From NCBI RefSeq assembly GCF_004307995.1, contig NZ_SIRE01000006.1, positions 310,001-374,000 on the forward strand: DNA of 64,000 nucleotides, written 5' to 3'. This document shows positions 1 to 8,682 of the stretch, piece by piece. The number at the start of each line of letters is the position of its first letter. The stretch's first letter is position 1. Made by a program: the position numbers and the translations under genes. Below the pieces are notes generated by a model. It was not told where the DNA came from. It made no database searches and worked only from the letters and a program-made list of their open reading frames with translations. Origin of the DNA: Paenibacillus thalictri (GTDB taxonomy: Bacteria; Bacillota; Bacilli; Paenibacillales; NBRC-103111).

Positions 1-424
1 CCTTCAAATGGAATATTTGGGTAACTACAATATACCATGGCACAAGCCCCCCATTGAACAGCATCGTAAAAAAAACGTAAAAGCTCAGTTGGCGGTTATA
101 AAAGAAATCTTTGCGCGACAGCGGATAAGCGAGCAGCGCCGTAATCAGCAGACTGGCCGGCGTACCGACCATCGTCACAAAAACGGTCACTCCGTACGAA
201 GCCAGAATTTGCCGCGGATTGCTCAGGATGTAGCCGTAAGCGGCCGTTGTAAACTGCTGCGGAAGTAACGAATAGCCATGTTGGACAAGCGCATTTTCGC
301 TGGAAAATGATGCCGATACCAGCACCGCAATCGGCAGCAAAACGACAAGACAAAGCAAGGTTAATACGGCATACAGCATTGCGCCGCTGCTGCGGCGCCG
401 GACATCTAATCTTCCGTTGTGCAT
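1..424 (-). CDS. Carbohydrate ABC transporter permease, LplC type (partial)
   Basis: The reading frame runs from an ATG at 424 off the left edge of the window, so at least 141 residues are seen and the C-terminus is missing. A GGAAAGGAG ribosome site lies just upstream. The N-terminus is a short basic stretch followed by a membrane helix (about residues 15-37), then the extracytoplasmic segment and the next helices of a MalG/LplC-like permease, including a GGLVPWY motif typical of LplC-type permeases of Paenibacillaceae. The EAA loop would lie outside the window. It follows the LplB-like gene by 20 bp, so both form one operon and one membrane heterodimer. The binding protein and the substrate are not visible. 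An overlapping frame on the same strand is only a shadow. Confidence 0.88.
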   Translation of the reverse strand, partial: MHNGRLDVRRRSSGAMLYAVLTLLCLVVLLPIAVLVSASFSSENALVQHGYSLLPQQFTTAAYGYILSNPRQILASYGVTVFVTMVGTPASLLITALLAYPLSRKDFFYNRQLSFYVFFTMLFNGGLVPWYIVVTQIFHLK

Positions 425-444
425 GGTGCCTCTCCTTTCCTGTT

Positions 445-1413
445 TTAAAACAACGCATTGTTTTTATCGATTTTGCGGACGATTAAATTTGCGAGCAGCA
501 CAAGAATAAAGCCGACAACCGCCTGATAAAACCCGGCTGCGGACGCCATTCCGACATCGCCGACCGTTCGCAGCATACGGAATACGTACGTATCGATTAC
601 GTCCGTTGTGCTGTACAGCAGTCCCGTATCACGGGTGACGTTAAAAAACAAGCCGAAATCGGCATAAAAGATCCGGCCGATTTGCAGCAGCGTCATGATC
701 GTCATAATCGGAACAAGCAGCGGAAGCGTAATATGGATGATTTGCTGCCATTTGGAGGCGCCGTCGATTTTGGCCGCCTCGTAATACTCCTGGCTGATTC
801 CCAGCATACCCGCCAAATAGATGACGGAGTAATACCCCGCCGTCTTCCACAACATGATAAGCACAAGCAGCGCAGGCCATTTGGCGGCGTCCACATACCA
901 CTGTACCGGCTCTAATCCGACTGCGGCAAGCGCGCTGTTGACAAGCCCGTTTTCCATTTTCAGCAGCGCAAATACGAGATAGCCCATAACGACCCATGAC
1001 AGCAAATACGGAAAAAACAGCGCCGATTGAAACAGCTTGTTCAGCCAGCGGACTTTTACCTCGTTCATCAGCAAAGCGATACCTACTGCGGCGATCAAAC
1101 CAAACACGATAAACATCGCATTAAGAAACAATGTGTTAAACGTAATTCGCCAGGCATCCTCCGAGGAGAACAAATACTTGAAATTTTTTAGTCCGACCCA
1201 TTCGCTTCCGACAATCCCTTTGTCAAACTTGTAATCTTTGAAAGCGATGATGATGCCGAACATCGGCAAATAAGCAAAGCAAAACAATATCAATACCCCG
1301 GGCAGCGTCATGGACAGCAGCCAGCCGTTTCGGCGCATGGCGGCGATGCTTCTGTACAATCCTCCGGGCTTTGATGCCGCAGCGGGCCGGGCCGCTTGAG
1401 AAGAAGCTTTCAC
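445..1413 (-). CDS. Carbohydrate ABC transporter permease, LplB type
   Basis: Protein of 322 residues, the usual size for the first permease of LplB/LplC sugar importers. About six membrane helices are visible, the first near residues 33-55. The cytoplasmic EAA loop that contacts the ATPase is clear (EYYEAAKIDGASKWQQ, then ITLPLL), about 90-100 residues from the end. The start is a GTG at 1413 behind AAGGATGTGAAGG. It is the first gene of the pair read leftwards; the binding protein probably lies beyond the window, as no solute-binding gene is adjacent on this side. Family assignment is firm, substrate unknown (often complex oligosaccharides in this family). Confidence 0.92.
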   Translation of the reverse strand: MKASSQAARPAAASKPGGLYRSIAAMRRNGWLLSMTLPGVLILFCFAYLPMFGIIIAFKDYKFDKGIVGSEWVGLKNFKYLFSSEDAWRITFNTLFLNAMFIVFGLIAAVGIALLMNEVKVRWLNKLFQSALFFPYLLSWVVMGYLVFALLKMENGLVNSALAAVGLEPVQWYVDAAKWPALLVLIMLWKTAGYYSVIYLAGMLGISQEYYEAAKIDGASKWQQIIHITLPLLVPIMTIMTLLQIGRIFYADFGLFFNVTRDTGLLYSTTDVIDTYVFRMLRTVGDVGMASAAGFYQAVVGFILVLLANLIVRKIDKNNALF

Positions 1414-1584
1414 GAGCCTTCACATCCTTTCTATTGGTGTTGAGGCTCATTCTCACCCTTTTCCGGCAAAGGGTAAACAGCAAGTACGAAAGCTTATGGC
1501 GATTATTAGCGGCAGGCTGCGGCAAATTATAAACAAAGTGGCGAATTGCAAAGAAAGCGGCTGTACAGCATGTCCGTTAACGAC

Positions 1585-1612
1585 AAAAAACCCGCCGTTC
1601 ACATGGAACGGC
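1585..1612 (-). terminator. Rho-independent terminator after the EamA gene
   Basis: Perfect 7-bp stem GCCGTTC/GAACGGC (1594-1600 and 1606-1612) with a 5-nt loop; read on the minus strand it is followed by GGG and six T (A-run at 1585-1590). It lies 28 bp beyond the stop of the EamA gene. Confidence 0.85.
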
Positions 1613-1639
1613 AGGCTGTTGACGTTAATGCGCCTAAAG

Positions 1640-2557
1640 TTATGCGTTTAAATCGCTGCCCCGTTTCGGAACAGGCAGCGGCGGTTCTTTTTTCACCAGC
1701 ACCTCGGAAGCGATCAGCACGCCGCCGATAATAAGCAGCGAACCGCCAAGCTGGCCCAAGGTCACCTTGGTACCAAGCAATATGAAGCCGACCAGCATCG
1801 CAACAAACGGCTGCAGGTTGAGAAACACCGCCGATTTGCCGGCGCCGATCTCTTTGAGCTGGCGGTTCCAAATGAGCGTGGCGATCACTTGGCTGCCTAG
1901 CGCGCTGCCCACCGCAAGCAGCCACATCCAGACGGAATGGCTCAGCCGGATGGACGGTTCGAGCAGCAGCGCGCAAGGGACCTGCAGCACGGCTCCGATC
2001 CAGGAGGCGTGTATCGTAATGGCCAGCGGCTCCATTCGTTCCGTCAGCTTGCGGACAAGGATGACCGACACCGCAAACGACAGCATGGCGATAAAAATCA
2101 TGATCTCACCTAAGCTTAAGCTGAGGCTGAACCCTCCTCCGCGCCCCACGACCAGGAAAACGCCGGCCAGCGCGGCGACCGAACCGGTAATCATCGGCTT
2201 CGACAGCGGCTCCTTCAGCAGCCAGCGGGCCAAATACGCCGTCGTAATCGGAGCCAGCGACATTACAAGCGCCGCCGTTGTCGCGTCGGTCGTCTGCATA
2301 CCGTTAAAAAAGGCGGTTTGGTTGACGACCGTACCAATCAAGCCAAGCGGCAAAAACAGCAGCAGGTCGCGCATTTTCAGCGTCGGCCATCTGCGGGTGA
2401 ACAACATAACAACGATAAAAAATAAGGCGGTAAACGATAATCTGACCGCAGATAAGGCCATCGGCGAAAATTGTTGTACCAGTATCGTGCCAAAGACGAA
2501 ATTGCTGCCCCAAAACAGGACACACGTCAACAGCAGCGCATACGTTTTCAGCTTCAC
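1640..2557 (-). CDS. EamA/DMT-family transporter
   Basis: Protein of 305 residues with the two tandem EamA repeats of drug/metabolite transporters: about ten hydrophobic helices, the first starting at residue 5, and the repeat border near residue 145 with GGGFSLSLSLGEIM. Such proteins export or exchange small metabolites such as amino acids; the substrate cannot be read from sequence. The start is a GTG at 2557 with GAAGG upstream. It begins 28 bp after the glpK stop with no terminator between, so it is probably co-transcribed with glpK; a terminator follows. The C-terminal tail (about 20 residues, charged and proline-rich) is not part of the membrane domain. Confidence 0.92.
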   Translation of the reverse strand: MKLKTYALLLTCVLFWGSNFVFGTILVQQFSPMALSAVRLSFTALFFIVVMLFTRRWPTLKMRDLLLFLPLGLIGTVVNQTAFFNGMQTTDATTAALVMSLAPITTAYLARWLLKEPLSKPMITGSVAALAGVFLVVGRGGGFSLSLSLGEIMIFIAMLSFAVSVILVRKLTERMEPLAITIHASWIGAVLQVPCALLLEPSIRLSHSVWMWLLAVGSALGSQVIATLIWNRQLKEIGAGKSAVFLNLQPFVAMLVGFILLGTKVTLGQLGGSLLIIGGVLIASEVLVKKEPPLPVPKRGSDLNA

Positions 2558-2585
2558 AGCACGGACCTTCTTCCCTGCTTACGGG

Positions 2586-4061
2586 TTACAGCTGCAAATG
2601 AACCGCTTTTTGCCACCCCGCGTACTTTTGCTCCCGGAACTGCTCGTCTTGCTCAGGTACGAATGTTTGATCAAGCTCCCACAGCCGCTCAATTTCTTCT
2701 TGCCCGCTCCAAAAGCCGACCGACAACCCGGCAAGAAACGCCGCGCCCAGCGCCGTCGTTTCGTTGACTTTTGGCCTTGTCACGTTAACGCCCAGCAAGT
2801 CGGCCTGGAACTGCATCAGGAAGCCGTTTTTGACGGCGCCTCCGTCGACGCGAAGTTCCGGCAGATGAATGCCCGACTCTTCTTCCATCACCTGCAGCAC
2901 CTCCTGGCTTTGGTAAGCAATCGCTTCCAGCGCCGCGCGCACGATGTGCTCTTTTCTTGTCGCCCGCGTCAAACCTGAGATGAGGCCACGCGCGTTCGGA
3001 TCCCAATACGGGGTGCCCAGTCCGCTGAATGCCGGGACAAAGTAGACGCCGCCGGTATCTTCCACCGACGAAGCGATCGCTTCGGTCTCCCCCGCATGCG
3101 AGATCAAGCCAAGCCCGTCGCGCAGCCACTGAATGACCGCACCGGCGATAAACACGCTGCCTTCCAGCGCATAAGTAACCTCGTCCCCCACCTGCCAGGC
3201 GATCGTGGTGAGCAGGCCTTTTTGCGAAGCTACCGGTTTGCCGCCCGTATTTTTCAAAATAAAACAGCCGGTGCCGTACGTGTTTTTGGCCATCCCTTCG
3301 CGGAAGCAGCCTTGGCCGAATAAAGCGGCCTGCTGGTCTCCGGCGCTGCCGGCGATCGGAATGCCCGCTTCGTCTCCGCCAAGCAGCGACGTATGACCAA
3401 AAATGCCGCTGCACGGCTTCACTTCAGGCAGCATGGCGCGCGGAATGCCGAATTCGGCCAAAATGTCGTCGTCCCAGTCCAGCGTATGTATGTTGTACAG
3501 CATCGTCCGCGACGCATTGGATATATCCGTTGCGTGAACGGCCCCGCCGGTTAAATTCCAAATCAGCCAGCTGTCGATCGTGCCAAACAACGCTTCGCCC
3601 CGCTCCGCCTTTTCGCGGATCGACGGATGCTCGCATAGCAGCCACTTCAGCTTGGTGCCGGAGAAATAAGGATCAAGCACAAGTCCCGTTTTGCTGCGCA
3701 CGGTTTCCTCGAAACCTCCGGTCTTTAGTTCCTCGCAGATCGAGCTGGATCTGCGGCATTGCCAAACGATAGCGCGGTGCAGCGGTTTGCCCGTAGTGCG
3801 GTCCCATACAACCGTCGTCTCCCGCTGATTCGTGATACCGATGGCTGCAATTGCTTCTGCGGCAATACCTTCGGTTGCCTGCCGGAGCACCTCCAGCTGA
3901 ACGGTCCAAATCTCTTCCGCGTCGTGCTCCACCCATCCCGGCTGAGGGAAAAATTGCGTAAACTCCCTCTGCGCCATCTTCACAATATTGCCGGTCTTGT
4001 CGAACACAATGGCCCGGCAGCTGGTCGTGCCTTGGTCCAATGCGACGATATACGCTTTCAT
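2586..4061 (-). CDS. glpK: Glycerol kinase
   Basis: Protein of 491 residues, close to the usual 495-505. It phosphorylates glycerol to sn-glycerol-3-phosphate in the cytosol. FGGY-kinase motifs are in order: [11 protein letters not shown] near the start (phosphate loop), [24 protein letters not shown], the glycerol-binding WQCRR stretch, [19 protein letters not shown], and [13 protein letters not shown]. GlpK enzymes of many Firmicutes carry a YHFFG-type segment before IPIAG whose histidine is phosphorylated by HPr; here that place reads [14 protein letters not shown] with no histidine, as in the E. coli type. ATG start at 4061 with GGGAGG upstream. No glpF, glpD or glpP is adjacent, so GlpP antitermination is not evident; eamA follows in the same operon. 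Confidence 0.95.
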   Translation of the reverse strand: MKAYIVALDQGTTSCRAIVFDKTGNIVKMAQREFTQFFPQPGWVEHDAEEIWTVQLEVLRQATEGIAAEAIAAIGITNQRETTVVWDRTTGKPLHRAIVWQCRRSSSICEELKTGGFEETVRSKTGLVLDPYFSGTKLKWLLCEHPSIREKAERGEALFGTIDSWLIWNLTGGAVHATDISNASRTMLYNIHTLDWDDDILAEFGIPRAMLPEVKPCSGIFGHTSLLGGDEAGIPIAGSAGDQQAALFGQGCFREGMAKNTYGTGCFILKNTGGKPVASQKGLLTTIAWQVGDEVTYALEGSVFIAGAVIQWLRDGLGLISHAGETEAIASSVEDTGGVYFVPAFSGLGTPYWDPNARGLISGLTRATRKEHIVRAALEAIAYQSQEVLQVMEEESGIHLPELRVDGGAVKNGFLMQFQADLLGVNVTRPKVNETTALGAAFLAGLSVGFWSGQEEIERLWELDQTFVPEQDEQFREQKYAGWQKAVHLQL

Positions 4062-4172
4062 ATGTTGCCTCCCGTCCTGTACATTCGCACAATTTGCAGT
4101 TCATCCGTTAGTAGCGCCAAGCGTTTATCCTTAAGCAAAGTACTTGCAACAGCGGCAAAAACCGCAGGCTTC

Positions 4173-4189
4173 ACACTTGTCATAAGTGT
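4173..4189. promoter_or_regulatory. Inverted repeat upstream of glpK
   Basis: ACACTT-gtcat-AAGTGT, a perfect 6-bp inverted repeat with 5-nt spacer, about 110 bp upstream of the glpK start and just beyond the end of the AEC carrier gene. It could be an operator for glpK or a chance palindrome. No partner repeat was found nearby. Confidence 0.3.
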
Positions 4190-4247
4190 ACTTCAGCGTC
4201 AGGGAGGAATCAATGACGATTTTCTCTGAAATGTATCCCATATTCCC

Positions 4248-5171
4248 TCAAAATAAGATGTTCGACAAATAGACGACGGCAGCTACCGTCGCGCTGCTGA
4301 GCAAGGTGGAGAGCAGCACGGCTTGCGCCGCATATTCCGGCTGATTGCCGTATTCCAGCGCAAATATCGCGCTGTTGCGTGAAGTCGGGAACGAGCTGGC
4401 GATAAACAATGCTTGGGCAACCGTGCCTTCCAGACCCATAACCGTAATGACCGCATAAGCGAGCACAGGCGAGACGATCAGCCGTCCGGCGAGGCTGAGC
4501 AGAAGCGGCGCCGAGACGGCGCGGATTTTTAAATAGGCACTTTGAGCTCCCAAGGTAAGCAGTGCGATCGCCAAGAAGGCGTTTGACGTGTTTTCGATAG
4601 GGTTTCTTAAGAAAGCCGGCATCGGTACCTTCAGCAAATTAAGCAGCAGTCCGGCAAGAAAGGCATAAAACACCGGATTTTTCAGCAGCTCGCGGACCGC
4701 TTCCTTCAGCCCGCTGCTACCGCCCGCCACCGCATTGATCAGTCCGTACGTATTGGTCAGCAGGTTCTGGTAGATCATGACGACCACCTGAACCGAAGCG
4801 CCAAGCGGATTGTTCGGAAAGACAAGCTGGCTGACCGGCAATCCGAAGTTTCCCGAATTAATCAGCACAACGCTGTTTTTAAACGTCGATGAAGTGGACT
4901 TGTCCAATTTGGCCAGCTTGGAGGCGACCGTGCTGAAGGCGATCAACGCCGAGCTTTGCAGCAGTAAAAAACCGAGGATGTACAGCAGCATGCCGCCGAT
5001 TTTGCTGTCATATATATTGAGGAAACTGACAGCCGGCATCAGAAAAAAAGCGTTCAGCTTGGACAACGTATTCATGTCGAGCTTGAACTTTCTTTGCAGA
5101 AAAATGCCTGCTCCGATCAATGTGAAGACGGGCACAATCACATTAACGACAATGAGGATAAATACATTCAT
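4248..5171 (-). CDS. AEC-family transporter (auxin efflux carrier/malonate type)
   Basis: Protein of 307 residues with about ten membrane helices arranged as two inverted bundles, the typical size for bacterial AEC permeases. Recognisable features are the NAFFLMPAVSFLNI segment of helix 2 and the NSGNFGLPVSQLVF motif of the first crossover (about residues 103-121), which is the hallmark of the family, and the second half motif SSFPTSRNSAIFALEYG. Family members move organic acids or related metabolites. ATG start at 5171 behind GGAGGG. It stands alone: a terminator separates it from tctA upstream and about 190 bp from glpK downstream. Substrate unknown; an organic acid would fit the neighbouring tct genes. 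Confidence 0.9.
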   Translation of the reverse strand: MNVFILIVVNVIVPVFTLIGAGIFLQRKFKLDMNTLSKLNAFFLMPAVSFLNIYDSKIGGMLLYILGFLLLQSSALIAFSTVASKLAKLDKSTSSTFKNSVVLINSGNFGLPVSQLVFPNNPLGASVQVVVMIYQNLLTNTYGLINAVAGGSSGLKEAVRELLKNPVFYAFLAGLLLNLLKVPMPAFLRNPIENTSNAFLAIALLTLGAQSAYLKIRAVSAPLLLSLAGRLIVSPVLAYAVITVMGLEGTVAQALFIASSFPTSRNSAIFALEYGNQPEYAAQAVLLSTLLSSATVAAVVYLSNILF

Positions 5172-5233
5172 GGTGACGGATGTCCCTCCGAATCGTGCTA
5201 CTAATCGTGCTATCTAAATAGAAACCAGACGAT

Positions 5234-5292
5234 AAAAACGCAAAATGCCCCGGCACGCACGCACCGCTCAACGGTCATGCGCTGCACAGGGC
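5234..5292 (-). terminator. Likely terminator of the tctCBA operon
   Basis: On the minus strand a GC-rich imperfect hairpin (GCCC at 5292-5289 pairing with GGGC at 5250-5247, inner pairs around a TTGAG loop) precedes ATTTTGCGTTTTTA. It starts 9 bp after the tctA stop. Confidence 0.6.
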
Positions 5293-5300
5293 TGATCCGG

Positions 5301-6827
5301 TCAACCTTCTTCGTTTACCAGCACTTTTTTGCCTTTCAGTTTTAAGATAAGCGGAATTACAATCCAAAGCAAGCCGATAATGAGAAATACTAACGAAACC
5401 GGTTTCTGTACAAAAATCGCAAAGTCGCCGTTGGAGATCGTCAGTGCGCGGCGCATGTTGTTTTCCATCATCGGTCCGAGGATCAGACCCAGCACCAGCG
5501 GCGCCAGCGGGAAGTCGTTTTTGGACAGGAAATAGCCGGCCAAACCGCAGCCCATAATAAGCAGCAGATCAAATGTAGAGTACTGCACCGCATACACGCC
5601 AAATACGGAAAATACGATAATGAGCGGAATCAAATATTTGGTCGGCGTTTCAATCACTTTAGCAAACACTTTAACCAGCGGCATGTTCAGGATGAGCAGC
5701 ATCAGGTTGCCGACAAACATACTGGCGATTACACCCCAAGCCAGCTGCGGATGATCCGAGAACAGCAAAGGACCCGGCTGCACGTTGTACATAATAAATG
5801 CGCCCATCATAATCGCCGTTGTACCCGAAGACGGGATGCCCAGCGTCAGCAGCGGAATCATCGCGCCGCCGGCAGCGGCATTGTTGGCCGACTCCGGAGA
5901 AGCGACGCCTTCGATCGCGCCTTTGCCGAATTTATCGGGATTTTTGCTTAGCTTTTTCTCCACGATATAGGCGAAAAATGAAGCCAGGATGGCCCCCGCG
6001 CCGGGCAGCAGACCGATGAAAAAACCGAGAACCGAACCGCGGGCGATCGGCGCCGCGCTGTCTTTCAAATCTTTTTTGGTCGGCATAATGCGGTTGATTT
6101 TCGCCAGCTCTCCGTCGTTACCTTCCCGCTCCAGTATCGTCTTGAACACTTCGCCGACGGCAAATGTGCCTACTGCGACGGTCAGAAATTCCAATCCTTG
6201 ATACAGCTCAGGAATGTCGAACGTAAATCGCGATACGCCGGATACATTATCGATGCCAATCGTAGCGAGCAGCAGGCCAAACGCGGTCATCATCAGCGCT
6301 TTGATCATCGATTTACCCGCAAGACCGCTGATCGCAAGCAGGCCAAGCACCATTAACGAAAAATATTCGGCCGGGCCGAATTTAATCGCCACTGCGGACA
6401 AAGGCTGGGCCAAAAAGATCAATCCGAGCAAAGCGACGATACCCGCCGCAAACGAACCAATCGCCGAAATCGCCAGCGCCGCTCCCGCACGCCCCTGCTT
6501 GGCCATCTGATAGCCGTCCAACGTGGTAACTACGGAGGAAGATTCCCCCGGCGTATTTAATAATATGGAAGTCGTGGAACCTCCGTACATTGCACCATAG
6601 TACACGCCTGCAAGCAAAATGATCGAGCTTGTCGCCGCTTCCTCCGGACCAAGCCCCGCCGTCATCGTCGCCGTGATCGGGATCAGCAGCGCCACGCCGC
6701 TCATCGGCCCGATGCCCGGCAATACGCCGACAACCGTGCCGATCAGCACGCCGAAAAAAACGAACAGCACATTGTGCCACTGCATAGCCGTAGATAAACC
6801 GTGAAGCAAATAATCAATTGTGCTCAT
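5301..6827 (-). CDS. tctA: Tripartite tricarboxylate transporter large permease TctA
   Basis: Protein of 508 residues, the normal length for TctA, with about 11-12 membrane helices. The family signatures are clear: GVLPGIGPMSGVALLIP in the first repeat, GGSTTSILLNTPGESSS, and in the second half LLPGAGAILASFFAY, SPESANNAAAGGAMIPLLTLGIPSSGTTA. TctA is the main membrane channel of a binding-protein-dependent secondary transporter for tricarboxylates or similar acids. It starts at an ATG behind AGGAGG, 4 bp after the tctB stop, as third gene of tctCBA. The adjoining CitA-type sensor system probably controls it. The exact carboxylate is not readable. Confidence 0.97.
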   Translation of the reverse strand: MSTIDYLLHGLSTAMQWHNVLFVFFGVLIGTVVGVLPGIGPMSGVALLIPITATMTAGLGPEEAATSSIILLAGVYYGAMYGGSTTSILLNTPGESSSVVTTLDGYQMAKQGRAGAALAISAIGSFAAGIVALLGLIFLAQPLSAVAIKFGPAEYFSLMVLGLLAISGLAGKSMIKALMMTAFGLLLATIGIDNVSGVSRFTFDIPELYQGLEFLTVAVGTFAVGEVFKTILEREGNDGELAKINRIMPTKKDLKDSAAPIARGSVLGFFIGLLPGAGAILASFFAYIVEKKLSKNPDKFGKGAIEGVASPESANNAAAGGAMIPLLTLGIPSSGTTAIMMGAFIMYNVQPGPLLFSDHPQLAWGVIASMFVGNLMLLILNMPLVKVFAKVIETPTKYLIPLIIVFSVFGVYAVQYSTFDLLLIMGCGLAGYFLSKNDFPLAPLVLGLILGPMMENNMRRALTISNGDFAIFVQKPVSLVFLIIGLLWIVIPLILKLKGKKVLVNEEG

Positions 6828-6831
6828 CGTA

Positions 6832-7296
6832 TTAACCTCCTAAACCAAGCCAAGCCGGAAAGCCGGGAAGCGAACCGTCCAGCACATTGACGTAAAGATA
6901 ATACACCCCGTATGAAAAAGCGCCTGAAATGACGATAGATGTAAGCAGCTTGCCTTTTTGCATCGTCTGAAAGCCGATCAGCAAAAACAAAAAGGTCGAA
7001 ATGACAAAGCCGATTTCCTCCAAAAAATAAGCGTAAAGCACAGCCGCGGCGAAAATGATCCCAAACCGCTTATAATCGAGATTTTGCTTTTTTGTTTCCG
7101 TCTTTTGAGCACGAAACGTTTCATAAATCAGGCGTAGGCTGAGCAATGCAAGCAAACCGCCCAAAATCATCGGGAAGATGTTAGCTCCGACATTGCTGCC
7201 GTAAGCGCTTGTCGATATCGTCCGGCTGCCGATCATAAACGCGGTGCCTACGGCAAGGAAGACGATACCGGCGTAACGGTCAAACGTTCTGTTCAT
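6832..7296 (-). CDS. tctB: Tripartite tricarboxylate transporter small permease TctB
   Basis: Protein of 154 residues with four predicted membrane helices (about residues 9-29, 36-56, 76-95 with the paired hydrophobic stretch after it, and 115-140), matching TctB in size and topology. The GSRTISTSAYGSNVGANIFP segment after helix 1 resembles the conserved region of the family. It partners TctA in the membrane. ATG at 7296 with AAAGGAG upstream; between tctC (65 bp away) and tctA (4 bp). Confidence 0.93.
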   Translation of the reverse strand: MNRTFDRYAGIVFLAVGTAFMIGSRTISTSAYGSNVGANIFPMILGGLLALLSLRLIYETFRAQKTETKKQNLDYKRFGIIFAAAVLYAYFLEEIGFVISTFLFLLIGFQTMQKGKLLTSIVISGAFSYGVYYLYVNVLDGSLPGFPAWLGLGG

Positions 7297-7361
7297 ATGT
7301 CTCTTCTCCTTTTAAAGCACCGGGGAGAAGATGTTCTCTTCTCCCCTGGATTCGTTCCTGT

Positions 7362-8432
7362 TTACTTCTGCATGCCAAGCGCGGTCATAATATCTTTGAT
7401 TTGCGTTTCCTGCTGCGTCAAATAGGTCTTGAAATCGTCCGACTTCTTATAGTCGGTTTCCCAGTTGTTCGCTTGGACTTCCTTCTTCCATTGATCGGAT
7501 TCGACCATCTTCTTCAGCGCATCGTCCCAATATTTCTTGGCGTCAGCACTCATCTCTTTGGGTCCGAAAATTCCGCGCCAGATCAGGAATTCGGCATCCA
7601 CGCCCTGCTCTTTCATCGTTGGCACATCCTTCAGACTGCCGCCGAGGCGCTGCGGAGCGGCAACGGCCAAAATTTTAATTTTGCCGGCTTTTACATATTG
7701 GTCAAGCGAAGATGCATCCGTACCAAGCACATCCGCGTTGCCTCCGAGCAACGCTGTAACGGCTTCTCCGCCGCCGTCGTAGGAGACGTATTTGATTTTT
7801 TTCGGGTCGATGCCGTACTTAAAGGCGGGTAAAATCGCCACCACGTGGTCCATCGAGCCCGGTGCGGAGCCGCCGGCTACGGTCAGTTTGGTTGGATCCG
7901 CTTTCATATCGGCGAGCAGCGATTTCAAATCGTTATATTTGGAATTCGCGGCCACTGCAATCGCGCCGTAGTCTTTAGTCAATTGGGCCAGCGGTGTCGT
8001 ATCCTTGAAGCCGTAAGGCGTGTTGCCTTCTTTTTTGATATTGTTAATCAGGATCGGCGGCGAGCTGACGAACAACTTATAATTGTCTTTTACATCCTTC
8101 GTTGCGTATTCGGCCATAAACACCGTGCCGCCGCCGCCCGGTTTATTTTCCACGCTGACCGGCTTTTCATAGATTTTCGTTTCGCCCAGCACTTTAGCGA
8201 TCGTTCTGGCCGTCATGTCCCAGCCGCCGCCTGCTCCGGACGGAGCCACGATGCCAAGCGGTTTCTCCGGATATTTGGAGCTGCTTGCCGCTGGCGCCGC
8301 CGTATCCTTGCCTTTATCCGCACCGGTTGCCGCTTGCTTGGCGCCTCCTCCGCTGCCGCATGCCGCAAGGCTTGCCGCAAGTACGATGATGGAAGCTACT
8401 TTCCACGATTTTTCCAACATTTGTTTAATCAA
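7362..8432 (-). CDS. tctC: Tripartite tricarboxylate transporter substrate-binding lipoprotein TctC
   Basis: Protein of 356 residues with a lipoprotein signal: basic start, hydrophobic core and the lipobox LAAC, then a Gly/Ala/Lys linker. The mature part begins with YPEKPLGIVAPSGAGGGWDMTAR, the conserved beginning of the Bug/TctC fold that binds carboxylates, and carries the ENKPGGGGTV loop. It captures the substrate outside and delivers it to TctA/TctB. Translation starts at a TTG (8432) six bases after GGGGAGGG. It is first in the operon, so it may be made in excess, and it is divergent from the sensor kinase gene with a likely cre site in its promoter region. Confidence 0.95.
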   Translation of the reverse strand: MIKQMLEKSWKVASIIVLAASLAACGSGGGAKQAATGADKGKDTAAPAASSSKYPEKPLGIVAPSGAGGGWDMTARTIAKVLGETKIYEKPVSVENKPGGGGTVFMAEYATKDVKDNYKLFVSSPPILINNIKKEGNTPYGFKDTTPLAQLTKDYGAIAVAANSKYNDLKSLLADMKADPTKLTVAGGSAPGSMDHVVAILPAFKYGIDPKKIKYVSYDGGGEAVTALLGGNADVLGTDASSLDQYVKAGKIKILAVAAPQRLGGSLKDVPTMKEQGVDAEFLIWRGIFGPKEMSADAKKYWDDALKKMVESDQWKKEVQANNWETDYKKSDDFKTYLTQQETQIKDIMTALGMQK

Positions 8433-8498
8433 TGTGAACCCTCCCCTAAATGTTTACAATCCGCTTAAGCGAACGAAGCTATATTTGTTTGCGCTTTC

Positions 8499-8514
8499 TT
8501 TGAAGCGTTTTCAA
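8499..8514. promoter_or_regulatory. Putative cre (CcpA) site before tctC
   Basis: TTTGAAGCGTTTTCAA matches the Gram-positive catabolite-responsive element WTGNAANCGNWNNCWW at all but one fixed position (T for G at position 3) and is nearly palindromic. It lies 67 bp upstream of the tctC start, in the 250-bp divergent region shared with the sensor gene. Repression by CcpA on good carbon sources would follow if it is used. Confidence 0.55.
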
Positions 8515-8682
8515 TATATCACCGCCGCCTTGTTTAGAGGAAGTTTAACGAAATTAGTCGTATTAAAACCATTGCGGACATTTTGTTCATTTTGTTTACG
8601 GCGCAAACGCTTCATTTCATGCCCGCATAATAATTTCCTGTGATACAATACTAGAAAAAAAAGCGAGGGACCGATCAAGGTT

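Noticed and set aside
1767..2978. Open frame of 403 codons on the plus strand
   Set aside because: It lies antisense to eamA and glpK, is rich in Ser/Arg and matches no family; both opposite genes are certain.
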